Of a DNA stretch of 64,000 nt, positions 8,952 through 17,880 are shown in pieces. The notes under the pieces were generated by a model. That model had not been told where the DNA came from, did no database searches, and saw only the letters and a program-made list of their open reading frames with translations. The DNA is from an uncultured Dehalococcoidia bacterium (lineage in GTDB: Bacteria > Chloroflexota > Dehalococcoidia > Lucifugimonadales > UBA3495): contig CATOSK010000006.1 in NCBI GenBank assembly GCA_951812535.1, positions 248,001 to 312,000 of the forward strand. The letters run 5' to 3'. Numbering within the stretch: the stretch's first letter is position 1; each line of letters opens with the position of its first letter. The translations under genes and the position numbers were made by a program.

Positions 8952-9341
8952 CTACACCAGCACGCCAAACCCCGAGTACGTGCAGATTTCGATCCGGTTG
9001 CCGTCCGGGTCGTTGAGGTAGAAGGCCCGCTGTCCGTCGTTGCGGGTCTGGATCTCGGTGCACTCGATATCCATTCCTCCCAGCTGGGTGTGGGCCGCGT
9101 CGATGTCCTCGACCTCGAAGGCGGTGTGGTGGGAAGGCGCCGAGGGAGCGTCGGGATTCTCGATGATGTGGACCATGGCGCCGCTGGGAAGCTGGAGCCA
9201 GTAGAGGTGGTCGCCGTTCACCATCTTGGGGATCTGCTTGAGGCCCAGGACTTCCTGGTACCACTTGAGAGCGTCATCCTTGTTCTTGACATTGTAGGTT
9301 ATGTGGTTGATGTTCCTCAGCCGCGTGTTGCCGCTCAGCAT
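8952..9341 (-). CDS. VOC family (glyoxalase/dioxygenase-fold) protein, 129 aa
   Basis: This is a single vicinal-oxygen-chelate domain with two beta-alpha-beta-beta-beta units. His13 (NINHITYNV), His58 (AMVHIIEN), the His71/72 pair and Glu118 (GNRIEIC) are at positions typical of the metal ligands, so a divalent metal site is likely. The reaction cannot be assigned: glyoxalase, ring-cleaving dioxygenase, epimerase and resistance proteins all share this fold. AGGAGG lies upstream of the ATG. The gene is transcribed divergently from the CoA-transferase at 9574, and both have good promoters in the shared 230-bp gap. Confidence 0.85.
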   Translation of the reverse strand: MLSGNTRLRNINHITYNVKNKDDALKWYQEVLGLKQIPKMVNGDHLYWLQLPSGAMVHIIENPDAPSAPSHHTAFEVEDIDAAHTQLGGMDIECTEIQTRNDGQRAFYLNDPDGNRIEICTYSGFGVLV

Positions 9342-9428
9342 AGGTTGACCCTCCTCCTTGAAAAATCAGACCGGGAAAATTGGACCGGGGCGCGGTCGTT
9401 CCGGCGTCGGTCCGGTGAGTTCAGAGGG

Positions 9429-9457
9429 AGTGTAGTTGGGCGCCGGGCAGCTGTCAA
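9429..9457 (-). promoter_or_regulatory. Promoter for VOC gene
   Basis: On the minus strand TTGACA (9457-9452) and TACACT (9434-9429) are separated by 17 bp, close to the sigma-70 consensus. The transcript would begin near 9422, about 80 nt before the VOC ATG. Confidence 0.65.
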
Positions 9458-9466
9458 TTCGAGCGG

Positions 9467-9495
9467 TTGACCGCTGGGGAAGCCGTCCCTACAAT
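9467..9495 (+). promoter_or_regulatory. Promoter for CoA-transferase gene
   Basis: TTGACC at 9467-9472 and TACAAT at 9490-9495 are 17 bp apart. It faces away from the VOC promoter, with the two -35 boxes 9 bp apart, so one regulator could control both. Confidence 0.65.
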
Positions 9496-9573
9496 TGCCG
9501 TTGTCCCACCCGGAACCCAGCTTTTCCAGCCTGTTTGCGGCCGTCATTGCACCGGCGGTCAGGGGAGATTTAT

Positions 9574-10758
9574 ATGGTTCAGGCGCAAGCACCCAAGGTC
9601 CTCGAGGGAGTCCGTATCCTGGAGCTGGCCCGCTGGCAGGCGGCCCCCCGCGGCGGAATGGTGCTGCGGGATATGGGCGCCGAAGTCATCAAGATTGAGT
9701 GGCGTAAGGGGGCCGACCTGCGCAACTCCGGGCCCTTCGTCGACGACATGAGCGTCCAGTTCGCCGCCTACAACCGGGGGAAGAAGAGCATCACGCTCAA
9801 CACTCGCCATAAAGAGGGCAAGAAGGTCTTCATGGACCTGGTGGAGGTGTCGGACGTGGTTCTGGAGAACTTCCGCCCGGGAACCATGGAAACGATGGGG
9901 TTCAGCTACGACGAGATGGCGAAGGTGAACCCCGGCATCATCCTGGCGTCGGTCTCCGGCTTCGGGCAGTACGGGCCATACCGGGATCGCCAGTGCTTCG
10001 ACCCCATCATCCAGGCGATGAGCGGAATCGGACACCAGACCGGGCGCGACTACGGGGAACCCATCATGGCGGAAGGCCCGATCATGGATCGGACGGCGGC
10101 CCTCCACGCCACCATCGGAATCCTGGGTGCCCTGCGCCACCGCGACCGCACGGGCGAGGGCCAGTGGCTCGAGGTCGCCATGATGGACGGGGGGATCACC
10201 CTGGAGGAAGTCGCCCTGGCTATGGCTTACGAGACCGGCACCAACGACTTCCGCCGCACCGGGTCGTTCATCCAGTGCAAGGACGGGCACATCACCACCG
10301 GCGCCGCCCGCGCCGGGATGTGGGAGCGCATGCTGCGGGTTATGGGGTTCGACGAGCTGGCCGAGGACCCGGAGTTCGCCGCCCCCATGTTCGCCACGGC
10401 CCAGGTGGAGACCCGGATGGAGCTGCTCCACGAGTGGTGCGAGGAACGCACCGTGGCCGAGGTGGAGGCGGCGCTGGTCGAAGCCGATATTCCCATCGGC
10501 CGGGCCATGAGCATCCCCGAAGTCCTGGAGGACAAGCAGATCTGGGAGCGGGAGGTGATGATGAAGGCCGACGTGGACGAGCCCGGCGGCAAGCAGATGC
10601 TGGTGCCGGGACCGACGATAATCAAGTTTTCCAAGACTCCCACTACGTCGGGGCCGATTCCCAAGTACGGTGAGCACAACGGGGAGATATTCGGTGGTGT
10701 GTTGGGAATGGACGAAGGGGAAATGGCGCGGCTGCGGGAAGACGGCGTTATCGAGTAG
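9574..10758 (+). CDS. CaiB/BaiF family III CoA-transferase, 394 aa
   Basis: This protein has the same family pattern as the gene at 2688: GVRILELARWQAAP, GAEVIKIEW, FRPGTMETMGF and a C-terminal SGPIPKYGEHNGEI. Asp172 in PIMDRTAALHA is the expected catalytic aspartate. AGGGGAG at 9561-9567, 6 nt before the ATG at 9574, decides the start over upstream in-frame codons. The likely reaction is CoA transfer from a CoA-thioester donor to an unknown carboxylate. It is monocistronic: a 727-bp gap follows. Confidence 0.9.
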   Translation: MVQAQAPKVLEGVRILELARWQAAPRGGMVLRDMGAEVIKIEWRKGADLRNSGPFVDDMSVQFAAYNRGKKSITLNTRHKEGKKVFMDLVEVSDVVLENFRPGTMETMGFSYDEMAKVNPGIILASVSGFGQYGPYRDRQCFDPIIQAMSGIGHQTGRDYGEPIMAEGPIMDRTAALHATIGILGALRHRDRTGEGQWLEVAMMDGGITLEEVALAMAYETGTNDFRRTGSFIQCKDGHITTGAARAGMWERMLRVMGFDELAEDPEFAAPMFATAQVETRMELLHEWCEERTVAEVEAALVEADIPIGRAMSIPEVLEDKQIWEREVMMKADVDEPGGKQMLVPGPTIIKFSKTPTTSGPIPKYGEHNGEIFGGVLGMDEGEMARLREDGVIE

Positions 10759-11425
10759 CCGGCGGCAACAGGGCCGGCTGCCGAAGATTTCTGTACACCG
10801 CTTCGTTCCGCCACTCCCGGGCTGCGGCAGACTCCATCCGGGCCGGCTCCACCACGGACACGGCAGCTTTCCAATCTGGGTGGTCTTCTCTGGGTGGTGT
10901 TCGTAGTTCCCTACCCCCTTCTCCCCCGTCTTTCCCGCGCAGGCGGCAATCCGGGCCCCCGTTGCCGTTGGGCGGCGCCACCTGAAATGGAACCCTGCAC
11001 CACTGACGCCACGCCGTTGACACCCGCTCCTGCCCGGCATAACCTTGATATACGGCCCCGGTACTCCCCGTCGCAGATCATCCCCCGTGAAGGCCACGCC
11101 GTTGCCCCATTTAACTGATTCCCCTCCCGTATCCCCATTCCCTCTCTCGTGGGACCCGCGGGAAAATGTCCCCAAAATGTCCCGAAATGTCTCACTTTGT
11201 CCCATTTTGTCCCAACGGCGTCCCAAAAGCAGCTCAATGCACCCCGAAAAAGTCCCTTTGGCCCCGGGAAATCGTGGGAGTTCGTGCTCAAATCCGGTGA
11301 AATGTCCCATTTTGTCCCGAACACTTTTCTCTCCATTGCCCCCTCGCTTCAAGCCAGGACGTCGGAAGCATTGTCCATCCCTTCGGACCATCTGGCACAC
11401 AGCTTTGCCCCGGCGTCATGCGCCG
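10759..11425. other. Intergenic stretch without a convincing gene
   Basis: Open frames here have no recognisable protein pattern. The stretch holds a GC-rich imperfect inverted repeat near 10925-10960 and the TGTCCC array described separately. Its length is unusual in this compact window and it ends at the MarR promoter. Confidence 0.5.
11167..11318 (+). repeat. Helically phased TGTCCC direct repeats
   Basis: Copies of TGTCCC (one is TGTCTC) begin at 11167, 11178, 11188, 11198 and 11208, with spacings of 11, 10, 10 and 10 bp, mostly preceded by A- or T-runs. Two more start at 11303 and 11313, again 10 bp apart. One-turn spacing places all copies on the same helix face, as expected for cooperative regulator binding. 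Confidence 0.6.
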
Positions 11426-11455
11426 TTGACTTTTGATACTTCACATACATATAAT
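11426..11455 (+). promoter_or_regulatory. Promoter of MarR-RND operon
   Basis: TTGACT at 11426-11431 and a perfect TATAAT at 11450-11455 are 18 bp apart. Transcription would start near 11462, about 24 nt before the MarR start codon. Confidence 0.75.
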
Positions 11456-11456
11456 T

Positions 11457-11473
11457 ATTCATGGCGTGTGAAT
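11457..11473. promoter_or_regulatory. Candidate MarR operator
   Basis: ATTCA (11457-11461) and TGAAT (11469-11473) form an inverted repeat that spans the predicted start point, where a MarR dimer would block its own promoter. The arms are short, so this is a suggestion. Confidence 0.35.
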
Positions 11474-11485
11474 CATTAACGGTTC

Positions 11486-11962
11486 ATGCAAAGCAATTTT
11501 AAGCAACAATTGACCGACCGGTTCGTGGAGCTGGTGGAGCACCTGAACCAGCACATGCACTGCCGTCCCATGGATGAATGGGAAGGGCTGGACTTGACCA
11601 TTCCCCAGATCAAGACCCTGGCGCTTCTGCAAGACCAGGGGCCCATGCGAATGGGGAACATCTCCAATTCCCTGGGAAGCGCCCTGTCAGCCACCACCAA
11701 CATCGTGGACCGGCTGGCCGACAAGTCCCTGGTGGAGCGGGTGCCGGACCAGGACGACCGGCGGGTGGTGAACTGCCAGCTTACCGTCCAGGGCCGGGAC
11801 GCGATGGAGCAGTTCTGGCGCATCGGCCGAATGAGGATTCTGGAAGTGGTGGAACTGCTGGAAGCCGGGCAACTGCAACGGGTGGTGGAGGGATTCGAGC
11901 TGCTCTGCGGAGCGGTGGACGAACTCCGGGAAACGCCCACGACCGAACAGCCTGCCGTCTAA
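11486..11962 (+). CDS. MarR family transcriptional regulator, 158 aa
   Basis: The winged helix-turn-helix core is clear: LTIPQIKTLALLQDQGPMRM, then a recognition helix around SALSATTNIVDRL, then the wing with the MarR signature PDQDDRRVVNCQLT. MarR proteins are dimeric repressors released by small aromatic or drug-like ligands. The gene directly precedes an RND pump and its adaptor on the same strand, so it very likely represses that efflux operon and itself. An inverted repeat over the start point of its promoter is a candidate operator. The ATG at 11486 has only a weak ribosome site. Confidence 0.9.
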   Translation: MQSNFKQQLTDRFVELVEHLNQHMHCRPMDEWEGLDLTIPQIKTLALLQDQGPMRMGNISNSLGSALSATTNIVDRLADKSLVERVPDQDDRRVVNCQLTVQGRDAMEQFWRIGRMRILEVVELLEAGQLQRVVEGFELLCGAVDELRETPTTEQPAV

Positions 11963-12057
11963 ACCCCTTCCATTCCCGCCATGCTGCATCAACCTCCCTC
12001 TGACCGCGTGCGCCGCCGCGCCCTGCCGCCGGCAGCCCCCGCCCGGAAAACCGCACC

Positions 12058-15000
12058 GTGACCTTCCTCACCCAGCTCGCCCTCCGCCGCCGTTCCGTCA
12101 CCCTGCTGGTCGTCATCCTCCTGCTGGCGGCCGGGGTATACACCTACCAGAACCTGGAACGGGAGCTCTTCCCCGAGATCGAGTTCCCCAACATCACCGT
12201 CACCACCTTCTACCCCAACGGCAACCCGGAAACCGTCCTGCGGGACGTGACCGAGCCCATCGAGGAGGCTATCGAAGGGGTGGAAGGCGTGCAGGACATC
12301 CAGTCCACCTCGTCGGGCACCACGTCCCAGGTGCTGGTCACCTTCGAATACGGCGAGGACATGGAGGAGGCCGAGCGGTCCATCGAAAGCAACATCAACG
12401 GGATCACCTTCCCCGACGACGTGGGCAAGCCCTTCGTCAGCCGCATCAACAACAACACCTTCCCCGTGCTCAGGCTGAGCGTCACCGGGGACCGGGACAT
12501 TCCGTCCCTGCAGCGAATTTTCGACGACGACATCCTGCCCCTCATCGACCGGATCGACGGCGTGGGCGAGATCCACGTCCTGGGCACGGTGGAGGAACGG
12601 ATAACCGTAACCGTCGACACGGAGAAGCTCCAGGAATTGGGACTCACCATGTCCCAGGTCACTGGGGCCATCCAGGGGAACAACGCCAGTCTTCCAACCG
12701 GGGAGATCTACCAGGACGGCGCAACCTACCCGGTGCGGGCCTCCTCCGAGTACGGCGCCCTGTCGGATATCCTGGACTTGACCGTCGGGTTCGAACCGGG
12801 GTCGCGAAGCTCAGCATCGGTCCAATCGCCGTCACGTCCCCACATCGCCCGCACCAGTCACCGGGGGGAACGGCGGGTGCTGCTGCGGGACGTCGCGGAA
12901 GTGGAAATCGGCACGGCCCAGTCCAGGACCATCTCCCGGGCCAACGGCAAGCCCAGCCTCAACCTGCTGGTCATCAAGGACCCGGACGCCAACACCGTCG
13001 ACGTAACCTCGTCGGTCCTGGCAACGCTGGACGGCATCGAGGACCTGCCGCCGGACATCGAGATCGTCACCCTGCAGAACGACGGCCCCGAGGTGGAGGA
13101 ACAGCTCACCGGGCTCTTGCGGGAAGGCTTCTGGGGTTTCATCTTCGCAATCACTGTAGTCTTCATCTTCCTGCTGAACTTCCGGCCCGGGCTGCTCAAG
13201 GGGCCCATCATAACCCTGAGACCCACGGCCATCATAGGAGTCTCCATTCCCTTGAGCATCCTGACCGGCGTCCTGATTATGGGCGCGTCGGGCCTGTCGC
13301 TGAACTTCATGAGCCTGTCGGGATTGGCCATCGCCGTGGGACGGGTGGTGGACGACAGCATCGTCGTGCTGGAGAACATGTACCGGCACCTCCAGCGGGG
13401 GGAGGACCGCGTCTCGGCCGCGCTGGACGCCACCCGCGAAGTGGGGGCCGCCATTATCTCGTCCACCCTGACGACCGTGGCGGTGTTCGTACCGCTGGCT
13501 TTCATCCAGGGACTGGTTGGCGAGTTCTTCGCCCCCTTCGCCATGTCGGTCAGTTTCGCGCTGCTGGCCTCGACGCTGGTGGCGTTGACCGCCGTGCCGG
13601 TGCTGGGCGTGGTGCTGTTGCGGGAAGGGGACTTCCCCCAGGACTCCGAGGAGTCGGCCGGGCAGCGGGACACGCTGTTGCAGAAAATCTACACTCCCGT
13701 CCTGGTCTGGTCCCTCCGGCTGAAGCCGTTGACCTTGCTGGCGGCGTTGGCCATCGTCGGGTCCAGCGTCCTGCTGATCCAGCGGGTGCCGGTAACCTTC
13801 TTCCCGGAGGCGGCCCCCGAGTACCTGACCATCGACGTGGAATTGCCGGTGGGCGCCTCGGTGAGCCGGACCTTCACCGAAACGATGAAGGTCGAGGAAG
13901 TGCTGGAGCATTACCACCGGCTCGGGACGGTGGAGGTCTACAACACAACGTTGGGCAGCTCCTCCGAGGAATTCATCGGCACGGACCAGTCCGCGGGATT
14001 CCACCGGTCCGCCTTTTTCGTGAGGCTTTCCGACACCATCACCCCCGCCACGCTGGCCCGGATGCACGCGGATATGCCGGAAATAGAAGGCGGGACGATT
14101 CGGGTGACGGAGATAACCGACGGGCCCCCTTCCGACGAATTGGAGATAACCGTCATCGGCAGCAACTTCACCGGCGTCAGCGCGGTGACCCGGGAGCTGG
14201 TTGACCGCCTGGAACGGGTCGAAGGCGTCAACAATGTCCAGGACGACCTGTCGGTCGCCCGGGACGAGGTGGTCATCGACGTTGATCCCTACGCCGCCGC
14301 CGAGTATGGGCTGTCAGCCTTCGAGGTGGGACGGCAGGTCAACCTGTTCATGATCGGCAGCGAGGTCACCACGGCGGACATCGACGAGCAGACCCTGGAC
14401 ATCGTGGTCCGCGGCCAGCCGGAGGACGCACAGGACCTGGACCAACTGAAGGACCTGGAGATTTCCGGTCCGGCCGGGACGGTCAAGCTGGGGTCCATCA
14501 GCGACATCGGCATCCGGCAGGGGCCGGTCAGCATCAGCCGGTTCGACCTGGAACGCTCCGCCAGCATCCAGGGACAGATCACCGCCAGGGACACCCAGGC
14601 GGTGGGCGCCGAGGTGGACCAGGTTATAGCAGCCCTCGCCCTGCCGGCCGGCGTGAAGGTGGAGAGCGGCGGGATATTCGAGCAGATTGACGAGGGATTC
14701 CAGGACGTTTTCCTGGCAATGGGCATCGGCGTTGTCCTGGTGTACCTGGTGATGGTGGCGAGCCTGGGGTCGCTGAGGGACCCCTTCGTGGTGGTGCTGA
14801 GTCTCCCCCTGGCGGTGGTGGGAGCGATGACCGCCCTGGCCGTGACGGACCGCACCCTGAGCCTGTCGGCGCTGATGGGGCTGCTCCTTCTGATCGGGGT
14901 CGTGGTGACCAACGCCATCGTCCTTATCACCTTCGTGGAACAGCTGCGTCAATCGGGCCTGGGCGTCTACGAGGCCCTGGTAGAGGGGGGAAGGACCAGG

Positions 15001-15279
15001 GTGCGTCCCATCCTGATGACGGCCTTCACCACCACCTTCGCCCTGCTGCCCCTGGCCCTTTCCGACCCGGACGACGGCGGGATCATCGGCGCGGAGCTGG
15101 CGACGGTGGTCATCGGGGGACTCATCAGCTCAACCTTCCTGACCCTGATCGTGGTGCCCGTAATCTACACCCTCATGCATTCCAGCATCCCCTGGGCGTT
15201 CCGGGTGATCGGGTCCCTGCCGGGCCGGACAGTCCGGCTGGTGCGGGGCCTGCCCAGGTTGATCCGGGCCGGGGCCTGA
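12058..15279 (+). CDS. RND efflux pump inner-membrane permease (AcrB/HAE1-like), 1073 aa
   Basis: This is a full-length RND protein with two repeats, each with one N-terminal helix, a large periplasmic loop and a block of membrane helices. The N-terminus (ERELFPEIEFPNITV) matches the family. Asp432-Asp433 in GRVVDDSIVVLEN are the proton-relay pair equivalent to AcrB Asp407-Asp408. The first periplasmic loop carries a Ser/Arg-rich insert near residues 245-270. Start is GTG 12058 with a weak ribosome site, and a 26-codon open frame (11981-12061) ends inside it (GTGA). It lies between the MarR repressor and the adaptor. No outer-membrane channel gene is nearby, which fits a monoderm-like envelope. 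Confidence 0.92.
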   Translation: MTFLTQLALRRRSVTLLVVILLLAAGVYTYQNLERELFPEIEFPNITVTTFYPNGNPETVLRDVTEPIEEAIEGVEGVQDIQSTSSGTTSQVLVTFEYGEDMEEAERSIESNINGITFPDDVGKPFVSRINNNTFPVLRLSVTGDRDIPSLQRIFDDDILPLIDRIDGVGEIHVLGTVEERITVTVDTEKLQELGLTMSQVTGAIQGNNASLPTGEIYQDGATYPVRASSEYGALSDILDLTVGFEPGSRSSASVQSPSRPHIARTSHRGERRVLLRDVAEVEIGTAQSRTISRANGKPSLNLLVIKDPDANTVDVTSSVLATLDGIEDLPPDIEIVTLQNDGPEVEEQLTGLLREGFWGFIFAITVVFIFLLNFRPGLLKGPIITLRPTAIIGVSIPLSILTGVLIMGASGLSLNFMSLSGLAIAVGRVVDDSIVVLENMYRHLQRGEDRVSAALDATREVGAAIISSTLTTVAVFVPLAFIQGLVGEFFAPFAMSVSFALLASTLVALTAVPVLGVVLLREGDFPQDSEESAGQRDTLLQKIYTPVLVWSLRLKPLTLLAALAIVGSSVLLIQRVPVTFFPEAAPEYLTIDVELPVGASVSRTFTETMKVEEVLEHYHRLGTVEVYNTTLGSSSEEFIGTDQSAGFHRSAFFVRLSDTITPATLARMHADMPEIEGGTIRVTEITDGPPSDELEITVIGSNFTGVSAVTRELVDRLERVEGVNNVQDDLSVARDEVVIDVDPYAAAEYGLSAFEVGRQVNLFMIGSEVTTADIDEQTLDIVVRGQPEDAQDLDQLKDLEISGPAGTVKLGSISDIGIRQGPVSISRFDLERSASIQGQITARDTQAVGAEVDQVIAALALPAGVKVESGGIFEQIDEGFQDVFLAMGIGVVLVYLVMVASLGSLRDPFVVVLSLPLAVVGAMTALAVTDRTLSLSALMGLLLLIGVVVTNAIVLITFVEQLRQSGLGVYEALVEGGRTRVRPILMTAFTTTFALLPLALSDPDDGGIIGAELATVVIGGLISSTFLTLIVVPVIYTLMHSSIPWAFRVIGSLPGRTVRLVRGLPRLIRAGA

Positions 15280-15282
15280 CCC

Positions 15283-15417
15283 GTGACCCAGCACCCGTCG
15301 GCGGACCGGCTGCGTTTCCAGGCGGATATGGGCCAGCAGCGGGTCCGCATTGAGCCAGGCTACTACGCGCAGGACACTACCAACAGGACACTCTACCAAA
15401 TAGAGAGAACTTTCTAA
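15283..15417 (+). CDS. Possible 44-aa protein between pump and adaptor genes
   Basis: A GTG 3 nt after the pump stop opens a frame of 44 codons that ends with TAA 1 nt before the adaptor ATG, so it fills the gap exactly. The product would be hydrophilic, beginning MTQHPSADRLRFQ and ending YQIERTF, with no membrane segment. I recognise no family. The tight packing suggests a real coupled small gene, but the frame could be chance or a remnant. Confidence 0.4.
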   Translation: MTQHPSADRLRFQADMGQQRVRIEPGYYAQDTTNRTLYQIERTF

Positions 15418-15418
15418 G

Positions 15419-17059
15419 ATGAGGTTTAGCTGGTCCAAGACCTGGGTGGCTGCCGGAGTGGCTGCCGTCATCATAGGGGCCGCCGGATGCACCGGGCTGC
15501 CCTTCCTGTCCGGGCCGACCGCGGTCCCGCAGACTCCAACGCCGGTCCCGCCCCCGCCGGCCCGGACCGAGGTGGTGGTCAACGGGAGCCTCGTGTTCCC
15601 GCGGCAGGTGGAGACATCCTTCGATACGGCGGGAGAGGTGGACGCGGTGCTGGTCTCCCAGGGGGACCGGGTGGCCGCTGGACAGGTGCTGGCGCGCCTC
15701 GACCCTGATGTAACCATCGCCCTCCGGCAGGAACTGTCCGAGGCGGTCCTGAAGGTGGACCAGACCAACGAAGCCCTGGACCGGGCGTGGCTCAAGTATG
15801 AGTTGTTCCCCCTGGAAGACGCGCAGCGGCAACGCAACATAGTCAAGGCGGAGCAGGAGATCGCCGACGCCGAGGAGCGGATAACCGACTACCTGTACGA
15901 CCATTCGCAGTTGGTCGTCAACGCCGAGACCGCTGGGACCAACGCCGAACTGGCAGTTGCCAGCGCCGAGGACGCGCTGGCCGACTACGAGGAGGACTTC
16001 CTGCGGGACCGGAGGCAGCGCAGTCTGGACATAGCGGCCCTGAAGGCCCAGACCAACTCGCTGGAACTGAGCATGGAGCAGATCCGGATGCGGCTGGACA
16101 ACATCAACCTGGACTACCAGGACCGGGAGGCGAAGGCGCGGGTCGCTTTCCAGCAGGCCGAGGTGGCCGTCGAAGTGGCCGAGGACAACGTGACCGCCTT
16201 CCTGCGGGACCCCATCCCGGACTACAACAACCGCAAGCCCATCGACCTGGACATCCTCAACCGGCTGAAGACCCTCCTGCGTGAAGCCGAGGTCGAGCTG
16301 CTTTCCAGGGAGAACACCCTGAACGACCTGGAATCCAGCCGGCAGCTCGAAGTGGAAGAAGGAGAATCCCAGCTCGTTCTGCTGCAGTCGCAGATGGACC
16401 AGGTAAGGGAGGACCTGGACGAACTGGAGAGCTTCGTCGAGGAGGACCTGGGCTTCCTCCGGCTGTCGGCGGCGGTGGACGCCGCCAGGGTGGCCCTGAC
16501 CCAGACCGAGCACAACCTGGCCGAGCTGAGGGAAGGTCCCGACGAGGCCCTCCTGGCGGTCATGCGCCGGGACGTGGAGCTGGCCAGGGAGAGGCGGGAA
16601 GACCTGAACGAGGAGCCGGAACTCCTGGAGATCGAGGTGCTGGAGGACACGCTGGTGACGGTGCAAACCCGGATCGGCGAAATCCACGAGGAGATGGGAG
16701 AGCTCGAGCTGTATGCCCCCATTTCCGGCATCGTTTCCCTGGTCAACGTGGCGGCGGGAGACTTGGTGACGGAGGACTCCAGGGTGCTGGAGATTACCGA
16801 TCCGTCGAAGGTTGCCGTCGACGGGATAATCGGCGCCAACGACCTCCCCTACGTCCGGTTGGACAGCGCCGCCCGGGTCACCATCGACTCGGTCCCAGGC
16901 CGGAAATTCCAGGGCTTTGTCGCCGAACTGGCCGAGGAACCGCGCACGGAACGGGGGGTGGTGAGCTACGAGGTGCTGATCTCGGTGGAAGTGCCGGCAG
17001 GGGTGGAGGTCCCGGTGGGGCTCAGCCCGGTGAGCGCGATCATACCCATCAACAACTAG
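15419..17059 (+). CDS. RND efflux periplasmic adaptor (HlyD-like) lipoprotein, 546 aa
   Basis: The N-terminus is a lipoprotein signal ending IIGAAGC, with Cys24 as the lipidation site, followed by a Pro/Thr-rich linker. Residues about 50-95 and the region near GELELYAPISGIVSLVNV form the split lipoyl/barrel-sandwich domain. Between them lies a very long Glu/Gln/Leu-rich coiled coil, about 300 residues, which makes the protein longer than usual adaptors of 350-450 residues. The beta-barrel follows (VDGIIGANDLPYVRL). It would link the RND permease to the cell exterior. The ATG is 1 nt after the preceding small frame. Confidence 0.88.
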   Translation: MRFSWSKTWVAAGVAAVIIGAAGCTGLPFLSGPTAVPQTPTPVPPPPARTEVVVNGSLVFPRQVETSFDTAGEVDAVLVSQGDRVAAGQVLARLDPDVTIALRQELSEAVLKVDQTNEALDRAWLKYELFPLEDAQRQRNIVKAEQEIADAEERITDYLYDHSQLVVNAETAGTNAELAVASAEDALADYEEDFLRDRRQRSLDIAALKAQTNSLELSMEQIRMRLDNINLDYQDREAKARVAFQQAEVAVEVAEDNVTAFLRDPIPDYNNRKPIDLDILNRLKTLLREAEVELLSRENTLNDLESSRQLEVEEGESQLVLLQSQMDQVREDLDELESFVEEDLGFLRLSAAVDAARVALTQTEHNLAELREGPDEALLAVMRRDVELARERREDLNEEPELLEIEVLEDTLVTVQTRIGEIHEEMGELELYAPISGIVSLVNVAAGDLVTEDSRVLEITDPSKVAVDGIIGANDLPYVRLDSAARVTIDSVPGRKFQGFVAELAEEPRTERGVVSYEVLISVEVPAGVEVPVGLSPVSAIIPINN

Positions 17060-17310
17060 CCGCCGTGGTGTCCCCTGCCGAGTTCGTCCCGCAACAGACC
17101 CCGGTCCAATCCTGCCCTTAGCAGCAGGCCGCCGGGGAGGGAATCCAGCAACACCCGGGCATCGGAGAGAGGATCGTCATCCGGCGAGGCGTCCCGGCCC
17201 GCCATCTCGCGGAGCGCTCAGGCGGCTTCCAATAGGCCCGCCATGCTGAGGCGGTGCCCCAGCCGCCAGATGGCCTTGTTCACCCGCACGCCGACGCCCG
17301 TTCTTTCCAG
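17060..17310 (-). pseudogene. Possible decayed gene fragment
   Basis: One minus-strand frame downstream of the VOC gene reads protein-like sequence in two pieces: NKAIWRLGHRLSMAGLLEAA, then a TGA, then ALREMAGRDASPDDDPLSDA and on to a stop near 17060. There is no start codon context and I recognise no family. It may be the tail of a lost gene, or GC-driven chance. Confidence 0.25.
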
Positions 17311-17319
17311 GGTGCCAGC

Positions 17320-17769
17320 TTAATGGGGAGTGTTGAACTGGACGAGCATTCCGTCGGGATCGAAAACGTAGATGCTGCGGATGTCGCCATCCGACCCGGT
17401 GAAGGACTCGATGGGACCGGCCAGCTCGACCCCCTTGTCCAGCAGCTCTTGGGTCAAACCCTTGACGTCTGCCACGCCGAAGGATATGTGGCTGATCCCG
17501 ACCTCGTCCAGCTTGATGGGCTGGCCGTCAGGGTCGTCCCCCGGATGGCTGGTCAGCGTCAGGGTTGGGGTCGCGTCGTCTCCGTAGGCCAGGCTGACCC
17601 AGCGGCGGGCCTGCCTCTCGCGCCGGTAGTTGTGCAGGCGCCCGCCCTCGGTCGGGTCGGTCATGCGGTCGCCCAGGACGGTCATGCCGAGGATGTCCCG
17701 GTAGAAGGCCAGGGACCGGTCCATGTCCCGGACGCAGATCCCAATGTGGGTTACGCAGGTTGCTTCCAT
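17320..17769 (-). CDS. VOC family protein, 149 aa
   Basis: This is a single VOC domain. The start THIGICVRDMDRSLAFYRDIL gives the first metal-ligand histidine (His8), ISHISFGV the second strand-helix unit, and the C-terminal DPDGMLVQF carries a Gln where many relatives have a Glu ligand. The function is a metal-dependent reaction that cannot be specified. A second, unrelated-looking VOC gene lies just upstream on the same strand at 17881, so the two may be cotranscribed. The 3' neighbour is non-coding. Confidence 0.85.
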   Translation of the reverse strand: MEATCVTHIGICVRDMDRSLAFYRDILGMTVLGDRMTDPTEGGRLHNYRRERQARRWVSLAYGDDATPTLTLTSHPGDDPDGQPIKLDEVGISHISFGVADVKGLTQELLDKGVELAGPIESFTGSDGDIRSIYVFDPDGMLVQFNTPH

Positions 17770-17880
17770 AACGTTCGCCTCGCCTAGTTTGGTGCGGGTG
17801 CTGACCGGAAACCGTCCCGGCGAAGGGGGCAGAATGGACGGCCAACGCTGCCGCCCATCCTTGGGGTATTCGCGATGGCG

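Noticed and set aside
9559..11400. 613-codon minus-strand frame across the CoA-transferase and the intergenic stretch
   Set aside because: Antisense to a clear gene over its main part, and the rest has no protein pattern.
11981..12061. 26-codon frame ending inside the RND pump start (GTGA)
   Set aside because: Pro/Arg-rich with no ribosome site; noted as a possible leader but not supported enough to annotate.
12788..12802. GGGTTCGAACC, similar to a tRNA T-arm
   Set aside because: It lies inside the RND pump frame and no acceptor, D or anticodon arms surround it.
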